The notes under the pieces were generated by a model. The model was not told where the DNA came from. It made no database searches and saw only the letters and a program-made list of their open reading frames with translations. Shown one piece after another: positions 35,191 through 44,447 of a stretch of 64,000 nucleotides of DNA (position 1 is the first letter of the stretch; each line of letters opens with the position of its first letter). This DNA comes from Erythrobacter sp. (GTDB taxonomy: Bacteria; Pseudomonadota; Alphaproteobacteria; Sphingomonadales; Sphingomonadaceae), in contig NZ_CP136573.1 of NCBI RefSeq assembly GCF_035194505.1, positions 2,033,001 through 2,097,000 of the forward strand, written 5' to 3'. The position numbers and the translations under genes were made by a program.

Positions 35191-35291
35191 GCAGACCTCC
35201 CATTCCTTTGGCCACCCCGCCTCCCCACCCGGCCACCAATAGTACCACTATGTTATGGTGGCCGGGTGGGGAGGCGGGGTGGGCGGTCTGC
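35191..35291. repeat. Long palindrome, copy 2
   Basis: Perfect 27-bp inner inverted repeat: 35212-35238 / 35256-35282, spacer 17, the same core as copy 1 (32854-32940). Outer CAGACC (35192-35197) / GGTCTG (35285-35290) continues it after a short unpaired section on the left. It lies between ung and the enoyl-CoA hydratase gene. Confidence 0.9.
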
Positions 35292-35309
35292 GCCACCGGA
35301 GGTGGCCAA

Positions 35310-35996
35310 TCATAACGCCCAATCAATTGCGCCTCGCCCGTTGGCCTCAAGGAAGGCATTGGTCTGGCTGAAGGGGCGCGAGCCGAAAAAGCCGTTATGG
35401 GCCGAAAGCGGGCTGGGGTGGGCCGAGGTCAGCACCAGATGCGCGGTGTTTCGGGTGAGGGCCGGGATGCGGCTCGCCTTCTTCTTGGCGTGGCTGCCCC
35501 ACAGGATGAACACCGTCGGCACATCGCGCTCCGCAACGGCGGCGACGGCGGCATCGGTGATCGCATCCCATCCGCGCCCGGCATGGCTGCCCGCCTGGCC
35601 TGCCTCGACTGTCAGCGTGTTGTTGAGCAGCAGCACGCCCTGCCGCGCCCAGCGCGACAGATCGCCGCTGGCGGCGCGGGGCAGGCCGAGGTCCGCCTCC
35701 AGCTCCTTGTAGATGTTCACGAGGCTCGGCGGCACCCGCACGCCTGCCTGCACCGAAAAGGCAAGGCCATGCGCCTGTCCCGGCCCGTGATAGGGATCCT
35801 GCCCGAGGATCACGCAGCGCACCTCATCGAGCGGGGTCAGCGCGAGCGCGGCCAGCCGTGTCCCGCGCGGGGGATAGACCTGCTTGCCCGCAGCCTCCTC
35901 GGCCTTGAGCCACCCGCCGAGCTTGCGCGCTTCTGCGCTCGCCAGCGCGGGCTCCAGGACGCTGCGCCAGCTATCGGGAATGGTATCGCCTGCCAT
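35310..35996 (-). CDS. ung: Uracil-DNA glycosylase
   Basis: 228 residues, family 1. The water-activating loop GQDPYHGPGQAHGLAFSV, uracil-recognition LLLNNTLTVEAGQAGSH with its Asn, and the minor-groove leucine loop HPSPLSAHNGFFGSRPF are all intact. It removes uracil from DNA at the start of base-excision repair. Monocistronic; the palindrome copy 2 lies just upstream of the preceding gene's start. Confidence 0.97.
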   Translation of the reverse strand: MAGDTIPDSWRSVLEPALASAEARKLGGWLKAEEAAGKQVYPPRGTRLAALALTPLDEVRCVILGQDPYHGPGQAHGLAFSVQAGVRVPPSLVNIYKELEADLGLPRAASGDLSRWARQGVLLLNNTLTVEAGQAGSHAGRGWDAITDAAVAAVAERDVPTVFILWGSHAKKKASRIPALTRNTAHLVLTSAHPSPLSAHNGFFGSRPFSQTNAFLEANGRGAIDWAL

Positions 35997-36076
35997 GCCG
36001 CCATGGCTACCCGCGCTCCCGCCCCCGCGCCACTCTGCCCTTTCCCTCTTTCCCCAATCGGCGTAGGGCGTGGCCC

Positions 36077-36697
36077 ATGGCTGTACATTTTCACGAGGAA
36101 GACCTGCCCGCGGGCGTGCTCGCAGGGACTGGCGCGATTGCGGTTGATACCGAGACCATGGGGCTGATCACCGCGCGTGACCGGCTGTGCGTGGTGCAAC
36201 TCTCCGATGGTTCGGGAAACGAGCATCTGGTGCGCTTCGGCCCGAACAGCACCTATGACGCGCCCAATCTGAAGGCGCTGCTGGCCGACACTTCGCGGAT
36301 CAAGCTCTATCACTTCGCCCGCTTCGATCTCGCCGCGATCCAGCACTATCTCGGCGTGGTGGCAGCACCGGTGTTCTGCACCAAGATCGCCAGCCGCCTG
36401 ACCCGCACCTACACCGATCGCCACGGCCTCAAGAACCTCGTCGAGGAATTGCTGGGCGAGAGCCTGTCGAAGCAGCAGCAGTCGAGCGACTGGGGCGGAC
36501 CGGTGCTGAGCGATGCCCAGCGCGACTATGCCGCGAGCGATGTGCGCTATCTCCACCGCCTGATGGCCGAACTCACCGTGCGGCTGGAGCGCGAGGGGCG
36601 CACCGCCATCGCGCAGGCGTGTTTCGACTTCTTGCCCACCCGCGCCGCGCTGGACCTCGCCGGCTGGCCCGAAACCGATATCTTCGCCCACGCATAG
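36077..36697 (+). CDS. Ribonuclease D-like 3'-5' exonuclease (short)
   Basis: 206 residues, only the DEDDy exonuclease domain, without the HRDC domains of E. coli RNase D. Acidic motifs: AVDTETMGL (Exo I), the FARFDLAAIQHYL region (Exo II), and YAASDVRYLHRL (Exo III with Tyr). It probably trims structured RNA or tRNA precursors. Starts the run rnd-like, lptC, lptA on the plus strand, with 15 bases between this gene and lptC. Confidence 0.92.
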   Translation: MAVHFHEEDLPAGVLAGTGAIAVDTETMGLITARDRLCVVQLSDGSGNEHLVRFGPNSTYDAPNLKALLADTSRIKLYHFARFDLAAIQHYLGVVAAPVFCTKIASRLTRTYTDRHGLKNLVEELLGESLSKQQQSSDWGGPVLSDAQRDYAASDVRYLHRLMAELTVRLEREGRTAIAQACFDFLPTRAALDLAGWPETDIFAHA

Positions 36698-36712
36698 GGC
36701 GCCGCGCAAAGG

Positions 36713-37381
36713 ATGGTCAGCACCCACCCCGAGATGGAGACCAGCGAGGCCCGCGCCCTGCGCAGCCGGCGCCAGCATTTCGCGGTGCCGGGCGGTTCGC
36801 ATGACAAGCTGGTCGGCTTTCTCGCACGCGGGTTGCCGATGCTGGTGGGGATTGTCGCCGCACTGATGGTGATCACGCCCCTGAGCCCGCGCGGCGAAGT
36901 GAGCTTCCTGCTCGATCGCAACAAGGTAGCGCTGATCGACGAGCGCCTCTCGGTCGAGAACGCCATGTATCGCGGGCGCGACAACCGGGGCCGCCCCTTC
37001 TCGCTGCTGGCGGGCGAGGCGGTCCAGCGCTCGAGCATCGAGGGACTGGTGCGGATGCGCGATCTGGTGGCGCAGATGGTGCTGACCGATGGCCCCGCCC
37101 GCCTCAGTGCCGGCGGCGGCACCTATGATATCGACGCAGAAACTGTCGCGGTCGACGGCCCGGTGCGCCTCACCGCCAGCGATGGCTACACCATGGTGGC
37201 GGACGGCGTTTCGGTTGATCTGAAGGCGCGGCTGATGCGCGGGGACAATGGCGTCTCGGGCGAAGTCCCGGCCGGCACCTTCTCGGCCAATGCGATCCGC
37301 GCCGATCTGTCCGCGCGCACGCTGACGCTTGACGGCGCGGCGCGGCTCACCATGATCCCTGGCAAGCTGAGGATGCCGTGA
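36713..37381 (+). CDS. lptC: LPS export periplasmic anchor LptC
   Basis: 222 residues. A short cytoplasmic leader, one membrane segment (LPMLVGIVAALMVITPL) and then the periplasmic beta-jellyroll of LptC with DERLSVENAMYRGRDNRGRPFSLLAG and beta-rich repeats to the C-terminus. It passes LPS from LptB2FG to LptA. A 1-base TGATG overlap couples it to lptA. LptB, F and G are not in the window. Confidence 0.9.
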   Translation: MVSTHPEMETSEARALRSRRQHFAVPGGSHDKLVGFLARGLPMLVGIVAALMVITPLSPRGEVSFLLDRNKVALIDERLSVENAMYRGRDNRGRPFSLLAGEAVQRSSIEGLVRMRDLVAQMVLTDGPARLSAGGGTYDIDAETVAVDGPVRLTASDGYTMVADGVSVDLKARLMRGDNGVSGEVPAGTFSANAIRADLSARTLTLDGAARLTMIPGKLRMP

Positions 37382-37956
37382 TGACAAATCCCACCCCTTC
37401 GCGCGGATTGCGCCGCACCGCTCTCGTCTGGGGCCTTGGCGGCTTTGCGCTGACCTGTGCGCTGGCGGGCGGGATGACGCTCAATGCGCAGGGTATCAGC
37501 AGCCACGATTCCAGCGCGCCGGTGAACTACGCGGCCGACCGGATCGAGCTGCAGGACCGCGAGAACCGCGTGATCCTGTCGGGCAATGTCGTGATCGAGC
37601 AGGCCGGCCTGACGGTGCGCTCGGCCCGCACGCTGGTCAATTTCGAGGATACGGGCTCGCTCAGCATCCAGCGCATCACCGCCACCGGCGGGGTCGAGGT
37701 CACGCGCGGCGATGAACGCGCCAGCGGCGACAATGCGATCTATGATTTCGATCGCCGGATCATCACCATGGCCGGCAATGTCCGGCTGCGGCGCGGCAGC
37801 GATACGCTCAATGGCGGGCGGCTGGTGATCGACCTTCAAAGCGGGTTGTCGAGCGTTGACGGCAGCGCGGCGGGCGGTGCGCCGGGGGTGTCGGGATCTT
37901 CGGGCAAGGGTCGGGTGACCGGCAGCTTCGTCGTCCCCCAGCGCGACAAGAAGTAA
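37381..37956 (+). CDS. lptA: LPS transport bridge protein LptA
   Basis: 191 residues from the ATG at 37381. Signal peptide LGGFALTCALAGGMTLNAQ precedes an OstA domain: YAADRIELQDRENRVILSGNVVIEQ, TATGGVEVTRGDERASGDNAIYDF and GNVRLRRGSDTLNGGRLVIDL. LptA oligomers bridge the periplasm and carry LPS to LptD/E. The tail is Gly/Ser-rich. A GTG at 37378 is a possible alternative start. lptE lies at 40.6 kb on the other strand. Confidence 0.92.
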   Translation: MTNPTPSRGLRRTALVWGLGGFALTCALAGGMTLNAQGISSHDSSAPVNYAADRIELQDRENRVILSGNVVIEQAGLTVRSARTLVNFEDTGSLSIQRITATGGVEVTRGDERASGDNAIYDFDRRIITMAGNVRLRRGSDTLNGGRLVIDLQSGLSSVDGSAAGGAPGVSGSSGKGRVTGSFVVPQRDKK

Positions 37957-37990
37957 GCGCCTAAGCAAGCCCCCCGCGCAGAGCGGCGCG

Positions 37991-39394
37991 CTAGTAAGCC
38001 TTGTGGTGGATCAGCACCATCGCGGTGCGCAGCACGATCTCGATATCGCGCAGCAGCGACCAGTCGTTGATATATTCTAGATCCGACTGGAGCCGGTCGG
38101 TCAGGTCTTCCTCGCGCTCGGTCGCGCCGCGATGGCCGCGCACCTGCGCAAGGCCCGTGAGGCCCGGCTTGAGGCAGTGGCGCTGCCAGTACATCCGGTC
38201 GACTTCCCAGAAGAACTTGTTGTTCGCCTGACTGCCGATCGCGTGCGGACGCGGGCCGACCACCGACATCTCGCCCTTCAGCACGTTGATGAGCTGCGGC
38301 AGCTCGTCGATGCTGGTGCGGCGGATGAAGGCGCCGATGCGGGTCACGCGGTCATCGTCGCGCGCGGTCGAACGCGCACCGTCGTGATCGAGCTTCTCGT
38401 GCCGCATCGAGCGGAACTTGAGCATGTCGAAAAACTGGTTGCCGCGCCCGAGGCGCCGCTGGACGAACAGCACCGGGCCGCGGTCCTCCAGCTTGATCGC
38501 AATTGCCGTCGCGATCAGGATCGGGGAGAGCGCCAGCAGCGCCGCGCTTGCCAACACCGTATCGAAACTGCGCTTGATGATGCGCGAGCGCAGCCGCAGC
38601 GGGCCGGTGGAGACCACCAGCGTGGTGCGATCAAGGTCGTCGTAACGATGCACGCCGATCGCGCCGAGGCTGTGCGCCGGCTCGCTCACGATCTCGCCAT
38701 AGACGCCCGCCGATTTGAGCAGGAAGGCCCAGTCCTCGCGCCGGTCACGCGGGCAGCTTACCACCACGTGATCCTGATTGCGCAGCAGCTTGCCCAGCCG
38801 ATCGAGCATGAAGGGATCGTGGCTACCCGGATCAAGCCCGTATTCCGCGGCCGAGACCGACACCGCGTCGGGATAAGGGAAGGTCGATCCGCCATCGGCG
38901 ATCACCAGCCGGTTGGCGACGCGGCCGCCCCAGCGGCGGGCGATCACGGCTGCCATGATGCGGCGCAGCGCGATAATCATGATCGCGGTCAGCGCCAGCC
39001 CGATGGTGACACCGGCGCGCGAGAATTCGTCGTTCGACTTGGTGTAGAAGGCGATGAAGTTGACGAGGCCCGCCGAAACCAGCAGCGCCACCATCGCCTT
39101 GCGCACGGCGAACATCCAGTCGGTGAGCGCGGTCAGCCCGTAGGAATTGTTGTAGAGCGCGATCGTGTAGAAGGCGGGCAGCATCACCTGCGCGGCGAGC
39201 ATCGCCCGCTGCTCGGCCCAGAAGCCTTCCCAGATCAGCCCGGCCAGGGCAAAAGCGAGATTGAACAGAAATCCGTCGAGCAGCAGGATGAGGGCATAGG
39301 TCCGCAGGCGCCGCCGCTCGAGCGAAGGCACCATTTTCGTTTCGACGTTTGCGAGTTTGGCCGATTCGAGAAGTCTCGGCATCATGCGGTTCAT
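37991..39394 (-). CDS. Undecaprenyl-phosphate sugar phosphotransferase (exopolysaccharide priming)
   Basis: 467 residues. The N-terminal half has four or five membrane segments (LILLLDGFLFNLAFALAGL, MLPAFYTIALYNNS, VALLVSAGLVNFIAF, GLALTAIMIIAL) and a small nucleotide-fold domain. The C-terminal half is the bacterial sugar transferase domain: KRSFDTVLASAALLALSPIL, MLKFRSMRHEKLDHDG, RRTSIDELPQLINVLKGEMSVVGPRPHA and KPGLTGLAQVRGHRG. It starts synthesis of a surface polysaccharide, as GumD or WcaJ do. The rest of the pathway is not nearby. Confidence 0.92.
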   Translation of the reverse strand: MNRMMPRLLESAKLANVETKMVPSLERRRLRTYALILLLDGFLFNLAFALAGLIWEGFWAEQRAMLAAQVMLPAFYTIALYNNSYGLTALTDWMFAVRKAMVALLVSAGLVNFIAFYTKSNDEFSRAGVTIGLALTAIMIIALRRIMAAVIARRWGGRVANRLVIADGGSTFPYPDAVSVSAAEYGLDPGSHDPFMLDRLGKLLRNQDHVVVSCPRDRREDWAFLLKSAGVYGEIVSEPAHSLGAIGVHRYDDLDRTTLVVSTGPLRLRSRIIKRSFDTVLASAALLALSPILIATAIAIKLEDRGPVLFVQRRLGRGNQFFDMLKFRSMRHEKLDHDGARSTARDDDRVTRIGAFIRRTSIDELPQLINVLKGEMSVVGPRPHAIGSQANNKFFWEVDRMYWQRHCLKPGLTGLAQVRGHRGATEREEDLTDRLQSDLEYINDWSLLRDIEIVLRTAMVLIHHKAY

Positions 39395-39431
39395 GTTCAG
39401 AGTGTCCCCAGCACCAACCCGGTGCTTACTA

Positions 39432-39451
39432 CCTATGTCACTTTACATAGG
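39432..39451. promoter_or_regulatory. Inverted repeat upstream of the priming transferase
   Basis: CCTATGT-N6-ACATAGG, perfect 7-bp arms, 38 bases upstream of the start codon of the sugar transferase. It could be an operator or a leader hairpin; no regulator is identified. Confidence 0.35.
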
Positions 39452-39516
39452 GAAGCGGCTTTTGTGCGACTGCGAAATGCGGCCTGTCACATTTAGAGAC
39501 CCGTTGGGCCCACTTC

Positions 39517-40581
39517 TTACCGCTTGGCCGCGTAGCGGGCGATTTCCGCGAGTTCCTGGGCCAGCAGCAATTCGGCCGCCTGGCTGTTGGCGAGCAGGGT
39601 GCGGTGGAGCTGGGCGAGGCGCGGGATCAGGCGATCGAGCCGGGTTGCGCTGGTGCCGCGCTGGGCGGGCTGGCGCCAGCGCTCATATTGCTGGCGGATG
39701 TCGCGCTTCTCCTTGAAGAAGATGCCGAGCCGCATTTCCGTGCCCTTGTCGATGCTGTCGAACTGCCCGCGCGGGCCAAGATGCGCGGTGATGTTGGCAA
39801 GCTGCGCTGCGCGCCGTTCCAGCGCCAGCGCGAGGCCGACGGGATTGAGGCCAAGCTCGCGCATCCGCCGGATCTCGCCGCCGACCTTGCCCAGCTCCCC
39901 GCCCAGCACCGCGTTGACCAGCGGGGCAAAGCCGTCCTCCTCGGTCGCCGCGCCGATGGCGGCGTGATCGTCGGGGGTGGCGGATTTGGGGGCCTGCGGA
40001 TCGGCATCGCAATAGAGCGCGAGCTTGGTGACCTCGGACTGGGCGAGGCGCACGTCGAGCCCGGCGGCGCGCGCGATGCGTTCGGCAAGGTCGCCGCCGA
40101 GCCTGAGGCCCGCGGCATCGGCCATGCCGCGCACGGCGCTGGCGACGTGGGAGAGATCGGGCGGGTGGAACATCGCCACCAGCGCGTCCTTGCGCTTTTC
40201 GAGCAGCTTGGCGGTGCGCGACTTGTCGGTGGCGGAGGTGGCGACGACGATCACTGGGGCCGCAGCGCCCGAGCCGGCCTCGGCGGTCTCGATCAGGATC
40301 TGGAGCGCGTCATGCGCCTCGTCGCCGCTGGCGCGCACCCAGATGTGGCGGGTGTCGCCGAACAGCGAGGTGGAGCGCGCCTCGTCGCCGAGCCTGGCGG
40401 GATCGGCGCGCAGTTCGGCGCCGGTCAGCTCGACGCGTTCGCCGGGCGAAGAGAGGGCTGCGACAAGGCGATTGGCAGCAGCGGTGGCCCCGGCCTCGTC
40501 CGGTCCGCAGAAGAAGAACATCGCCAGCCGTTCGGCCCCTGCCGGAATGCCGCGGGCGAATTCCTTCTGGGTCGCCTTCAT
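39517..40581 (-). CDS. holA: DNA polymerase III delta subunit
   Basis: 354 residues, full length. The clamp-loader N-terminus reads FFFCGPDEAGATAAANRLV and SLFGDTRHIWVRASGDEA; DLAERIARAAGLDVRLAQSEVTKLALYC and NAVLGGELGKVGGEIRRMRELGL follow. HolA opens the beta clamp. Its ATG overlaps the lptE stop (ATGA). The order leuS-lptE-holA is the usual proteobacterial cluster. Confidence 0.95.
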   Translation of the reverse strand: MKATQKEFARGIPAGAERLAMFFFCGPDEAGATAAANRLVAALSSPGERVELTGAELRADPARLGDEARSTSLFGDTRHIWVRASGDEAHDALQILIETAEAGSGAAAPVIVVATSATDKSRTAKLLEKRKDALVAMFHPPDLSHVASAVRGMADAAGLRLGGDLAERIARAAGLDVRLAQSEVTKLALYCDADPQAPKSATPDDHAAIGAATEEDGFAPLVNAVLGGELGKVGGEIRRMRELGLNPVGLALALERRAAQLANITAHLGPRGQFDSIDKGTEMRLGIFFKEKRDIRQQYERWRQPAQRGTSATRLDRLIPRLAQLHRTLLANSQAAELLLAQELAEIARYAAKR

Positions 40582-41078
40582 TGCGCCGCGGCGGCGCGGG
40601 TCCGCAGCGCCAGCGAGACCTGGGTTGCCATCTGTTCGGCGAGCTTCAGCGCAAGGTTCTCGAGCGCCTTCTGCTCCGCCGCGATGGTGGCATATTCGCT
40701 GGAGACCACATCGATCCCCGCGTCCGATCCGGCGGTGGCATCGAGAATGACCTTGCCCGTCGCCAGCTCGATCAGCTGGTAGCGCGCGCGCAGAATCCGG
40801 CGTTCGCGGCTGATCGTGTCGTCATTGAGCACGCCCAGCGCCTCAAGCGAATCGTCCAGCCGAACGTCAAGCCGATAGACCGGTGTCGTCTTGCCCGCCG
40901 CGCCGAGCCGGTCCTGCAGCGCATTGCGCACCAGCCACCCGCTCTGCCCCTGGATCGCCGGAATATCGACCGCCGCCAGCCCCTGCGCCACCGTCGCACT
41001 GCTCCCGCCCGCATACATCGGCGAGAGGCCGCAAGCGGAAAGCGCGATGAGCGCTGCAAGGGCGAGAGCGTGGCGCAT
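40578..41078 (-). CDS. lptE: LPS assembly lipoprotein LptE
   Basis: 166 residues. Lipoprotein signal ALALAALIALSAC, followed by GLSPMYAGGSS, which is characteristic of alphaproteobacterial LptE. The fold continues through VRNALQDRL, YRLDVRLDDSLEALGVLNDDTISRERRI and a C-terminal helix. LptE plugs the LptD outer-membrane pore. Overlaps leuS by TGATG and holA by ATGA. Confidence 0.92.
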   Translation of the reverse strand: MRHALALAALIALSACGLSPMYAGGSSATVAQGLAAVDIPAIQGQSGWLVRNALQDRLGAAGKTTPVYRLDVRLDDSLEALGVLNDDTISRERRILRARYQLIELATGKVILDATAGSDAGIDVVSSEYATIAAEQKALENLALKLAEQMATQVSLALRTRAAAAQ

Positions 41079-43597
41079 CAGGTGACGATATTCACCAATC
41101 GGTCGGGCACGACAATGATCTTGCGCACCGCCGCGCCATCAAGCGAGCGCTGCAGGTTGGCTGAAGCCAGCGCCAGTGCCTCCAGCGCCTCCTTGGGGGC
41201 ACCCTTGGGCGCGGTGACGGTGTCGCGCAGCTTGCCCATGTGCTGGATGGCGATGGTGACCTCGTCATCGACCAGCAGGGCGGGATCGACTGCGGGCCAC
41301 GGCGCATCAGCGATCAGGCCTTCACCCATCGCCTGCCAGGCCTCTTCGGCGAGGTGCGGCATCATGGGCGCAGCGAGGTGCACCAGCGCGCGGATTGCTG
41401 CCGAACGGCTGGCCGAAGGCGCGGCCTTCTCCACCGCGCCGGTCAGTTCGTAAATGCGCGCCACGGCCTTGTTGAAGCCCAGCGCTTCGATGTCCGAGGC
41501 GACGGCTGCAATGGTCTGGTGGGTCTTGCGATCAAAGCTCTTGTCCTCGCCCTCAGCGCCTGCGTCATAGGCCGCAAACAAGCGCCACAGCCGCTGCACG
41601 AAGCGCGCGCAGCCTTCGATCCCGGCGTCCGACCACGGCAGATCGCGCTCGGGCGGGCTGTCGGAAAGCATGAACCAGCGTACTGCGTCTGCGCCGTGGC
41701 GGGCGATGATCGCATCCGGGTCGACGACGTTCTTCTTCGACTTCGACATCTTGATGACACGGCCGACTTCCACCGCCCCGCCATCGGCCAGCAGCGTCGC
41801 GCCATCCGAGGTGCGGTTCACATCCTCGGGGCCGAAGAATACCGGCACGCCTCGGCTCGCATCGATGCGGCTATAGGTCTCGTGCGTCACCATCCCTTGC
41901 GTGAACAGCGCGGCGAACGGCTCGCGCACGTCGATCTTGCCGATATGCGCCAGTGCCCGCGTCCAGAAGCGCGCGTAGAGCAGGTGCAAAATCGCGTGCT
42001 CAATCCCGCCGATATAGTGCTGCACCGGCATCCACTTGGCGACCTCCTCCGGGTCGAAGGGACGGTCGGCGGGCTGGCTCGCAAAGCGCAGGAAATACCA
42101 CGAGGAATCGACGAAGGTGTCGAGCGTATCGGTCTCGCGCCGCGCCGCTTTGCCGCACTTGGGGCAATCGACGTGCTTCCACGTCGGGTGGCGTTCCAGC
42201 GGATTGCCGGGAATGTCGAAGCTGACATCCTCGGGCAGGGTGACGGGCAGCTGGTCCTTGGGCACCGGCACCACGCCGCAGCTATCGCAATGGATGAAGG
42301 GGATCGGCGTGCCCCAGTAACGCTGGCGGCTCACACCCCAGTCGCGCAGGCGCCACACAGTGCGCCCTTCTCCCCAACCGCCGGCCTCGGCGCGGGAAAT
42401 CACCGCCTGCTTGGCATCCTCGACGCTCATGCCGTCGAGGAAATCGGAGTTGACGATCACCCCGTCGCCGGCTTCCGCCTCGCCCTTGAAGGACTCGTCC
42501 GCGCGGGCCGGATCGCTGGCGACCACGCGCAGGATCGGGAGCGCGTATTTGGTTGCGAATTCGAAGTCGCGCTGGTCATGGCCCGGCACGCCCATCACCG
42601 CGCCCGTGCCATATTCCATCAGCACGAAGTTGGCGATGAAGACCGGCAGCGCCGCCCCGGTGAACGGGTGCGTGGCGGTTACGGGCGTGCGATAGCCCAG
42701 CTTTTCCGCCGTTTCGAGCGCTGCGGCCGTGGTCGCGCCCTTCTTGCACTGGTCGATAAACGCCGCGACCTCCGGATCACCCGCCAGCCCCTGGGCAATC
42801 GGGTGATCGGCGGCAATCGCGCAGAAGCTCGCGCCGAAGATCGTGTCGGGGCGGGTCGAGTAAACCGCCAGCTTGCCGCCGTCAGACAGGTCGAAGCTGA
42901 ATTCCAGCCCCTGCGACTTCCCGATCCAGTTCTCCTGCATCAGGCGCACCTTCTCGGGCCAGTCTTCAAGGCTCCCCAGCCCTGCCAGCAGATCATCGGC
43001 AAAGTCGGTGATCTTGAGGAACCACTGGTTCAGCTTGCGCTTCTCGACCTCGGCGCCCGAGCGCCAGCCCTTGCCGTCGATCACCTGCTCGTTGGCGAGC
43101 ACGGTCATGTCGACCGGATCCCAGTTGACGGTCGATTCCTTGCGGTAGACCAGCCCCGCCTCGTAGAGGTCTGCGAACAGCGCCTGTTCGTGGCCGTAGT
43201 ATTCGGGATCGCAGGTGGCGAACTCGCGCGTCCAGTCGAGCGCGAAGCCGATGCGCTGCAACTGCGCTTTCATCTGCGCGATGTTGGCCCGCGTCCAGCC
43301 GCCCGGGTGCACGCCCTTTTCCATCGCGGCGTTTTCGGCGGGCATCCCGAAGGCATCCCAGCCCATCGGGTGCAGCACTTCGAACCCGCGCATCTTCTGG
43401 TAGCGCGCCAGCACATCGCCCATCGTGTAGTTGCGCACATGGCCCATGTGGATGCGCCCCGAAGGATAGGGGAACATCTCGAGGATGTAGCTCTTGGGCT
43501 TGGGGCTGTCGGAATCGGCGGTGAAGGTGCCCGCTTCTTCCCATGCGCGTTGCCAGCGTCCGTCGGCGACAGACGGATCGAAACGGGTTTCAGTCAT
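41078..43597 (-). CDS. leuS: Leucyl-tRNA synthetase
   Basis: 839 residues. Class I motifs HIGH (as HMGHVRNYT) and KMSKS (in VIKMSKSKKNVVDPD) are complete. The editing domain with TRPDTIFGASFCAIAADHP and MGVPGHDQRDFEFA, and a zinc-type CDSCGVVPVP / CPKCGKAARRETDTL pair, are present. It charges tRNA-Leu and removes mischarged residues. Upstream is the DUF3576 gene, 26 bases away on the same strand. Confidence 0.98.
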   Translation of the reverse strand: MTETRFDPSVADGRWQRAWEEAGTFTADSDSPKPKSYILEMFPYPSGRIHMGHVRNYTMGDVLARYQKMRGFEVLHPMGWDAFGMPAENAAMEKGVHPGGWTRANIAQMKAQLQRIGFALDWTREFATCDPEYYGHEQALFADLYEAGLVYRKESTVNWDPVDMTVLANEQVIDGKGWRSGAEVEKRKLNQWFLKITDFADDLLAGLGSLEDWPEKVRLMQENWIGKSQGLEFSFDLSDGGKLAVYSTRPDTIFGASFCAIAADHPIAQGLAGDPEVAAFIDQCKKGATTAAALETAEKLGYRTPVTATHPFTGAALPVFIANFVLMEYGTGAVMGVPGHDQRDFEFATKYALPILRVVASDPARADESFKGEAEAGDGVIVNSDFLDGMSVEDAKQAVISRAEAGGWGEGRTVWRLRDWGVSRQRYWGTPIPFIHCDSCGVVPVPKDQLPVTLPEDVSFDIPGNPLERHPTWKHVDCPKCGKAARRETDTLDTFVDSSWYFLRFASQPADRPFDPEEVAKWMPVQHYIGGIEHAILHLLYARFWTRALAHIGKIDVREPFAALFTQGMVTHETYSRIDASRGVPVFFGPEDVNRTSDGATLLADGGAVEVGRVIKMSKSKKNVVDPDAIIARHGADAVRWFMLSDSPPERDLPWSDAGIEGCARFVQRLWRLFAAYDAGAEGEDKSFDRKTHQTIAAVASDIEALGFNKAVARIYELTGAVEKAAPSASRSAAIRALVHLAAPMMPHLAEEAWQAMGEGLIADAPWPAVDPALLVDDEVTIAIQHMGKLRDTVTAPKGAPKEALEALALASANLQRSLDGAAVRKIIVVPDRLVNIVT

Positions 43598-43623
43598 GAA
43601 AGCCTATCCGTGAGAGGCGGTGT

Positions 43624-44091
43624 TTACGAAGCCAGAGCCTGGCGGCGCAGATCGCGCGCCTTGGTGAGGATGATGTCCTCAAGCTTCTGCACCGTGGCGG
43701 CCTGCACCGGCGCTTCCACCCAGTTGCCGCCCTCGGCCACCTGACGGCTCGCCGCAACGCGCAGGGCATCGGCGCGCAGATCCTGATCGAGGATCGTCAC
43801 GGTCAGCTTGACGCGCTCGTTGGGGTTGGCGGGGTTGGCATACCAGTCGGTCACGATCACGCCGCCATTGCTGTCGGCCTGAAGCAGCGGGGCAAAGGCC
43901 ACGGTGTCGAGCGCGGCGCGCCAGAGATAGGCGTTGACGCCGATCGTGTTGAGCTGGGCGGCGGCCAGTTCCGTGCGCGGACGCTCCGAACCGCCGCAGG
44001 CGGCCAGTGCCGTCATCGCGGCGCCGGTGAGGGCCAGTGTGACAGCCCGCTTCAGGGCCGGGCGGAAGGGAGCGGAGTTGGCGCGTGTCAC
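43624..44091 (-). CDS. DUF3576 lipoprotein
   Basis: 155 residues. Lipoprotein signal TLALTGAAMTALAAC, then the DUF3576 core: TIGVNAYLWRAALDTVAFAPLLQADSNGGVIVTDWYANPANPNERVKLTVTILD in segments, ending with a helix (LEDIILTKARDLRRQAL). Its position next to leuS-lptE-holA is typical of alphaproteobacteria and suggests an outer-membrane role, still uncharacterised. Confidence 0.88.
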   Translation of the reverse strand: MTRANSAPFRPALKRAVTLALTGAAMTALAACGGSERPRTELAAAQLNTIGVNAYLWRAALDTVAFAPLLQADSNGGVIVTDWYANPANPNERVKLTVTILDQDLRADALRVAASRQVAEGGNWVEAPVQAATVQKLEDIILTKARDLRRQALAS

Positions 44092-44447
44092 TGCCGGAAA
44101 ATCCTCATCGTCTGTCTTGCCCTCGCTCTATAACCCTCATGCCCCGCGCGGCAAGCACGGATGCAAGCCAGCGGGGGACGGCACGGGTGAAGGCGGCCTG
44201 CTGCGGGCCTTCGGACAGGCGGGCTTTCCGGTGCCTGAACCGGGTTTTGCGGTTCGGGGTTGTGCGATTCTGTGTGATGGAAGCCACAGGTGGCGGGCGA
44301 ATCCGCCTACGTATAATCCCGCAGGATTGCATGGGGGACTTCGGCCCCTATCACATGATACTGTTATCCAAACGACTCAGCTGCGGTTAATGTCGTTTGT
44401 GGTCTGGCAGCAGCCAGATCGGGTGAAGAAAAGGATTGAAGGCAACC
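44092..44447. other. Intergenic region between divergent genes (356 bases)
   Basis: Divergent promoter region of the DUF3576-leuS transcript and the exported-protein gene at 44448. It contains a GGGG-N7-CCCC hairpin at 44333-44347 and a few TATA-like stretches (CGTATAAT near 44310), but no gene with a convincing start and no riboswitch pattern that I recognise. Confidence 0.5.

Noticed and set aside
38132..39496. Open frame of about 450 codons opposite the sugar transferase
   Set aside because: No domain, no ribosome site; the minus-strand gene has full family motifs.
41240..43744. Open frame of about 834 codons opposite leuS
   Set aside because: Antisense shadow of a conserved synthetase in high-GC DNA.
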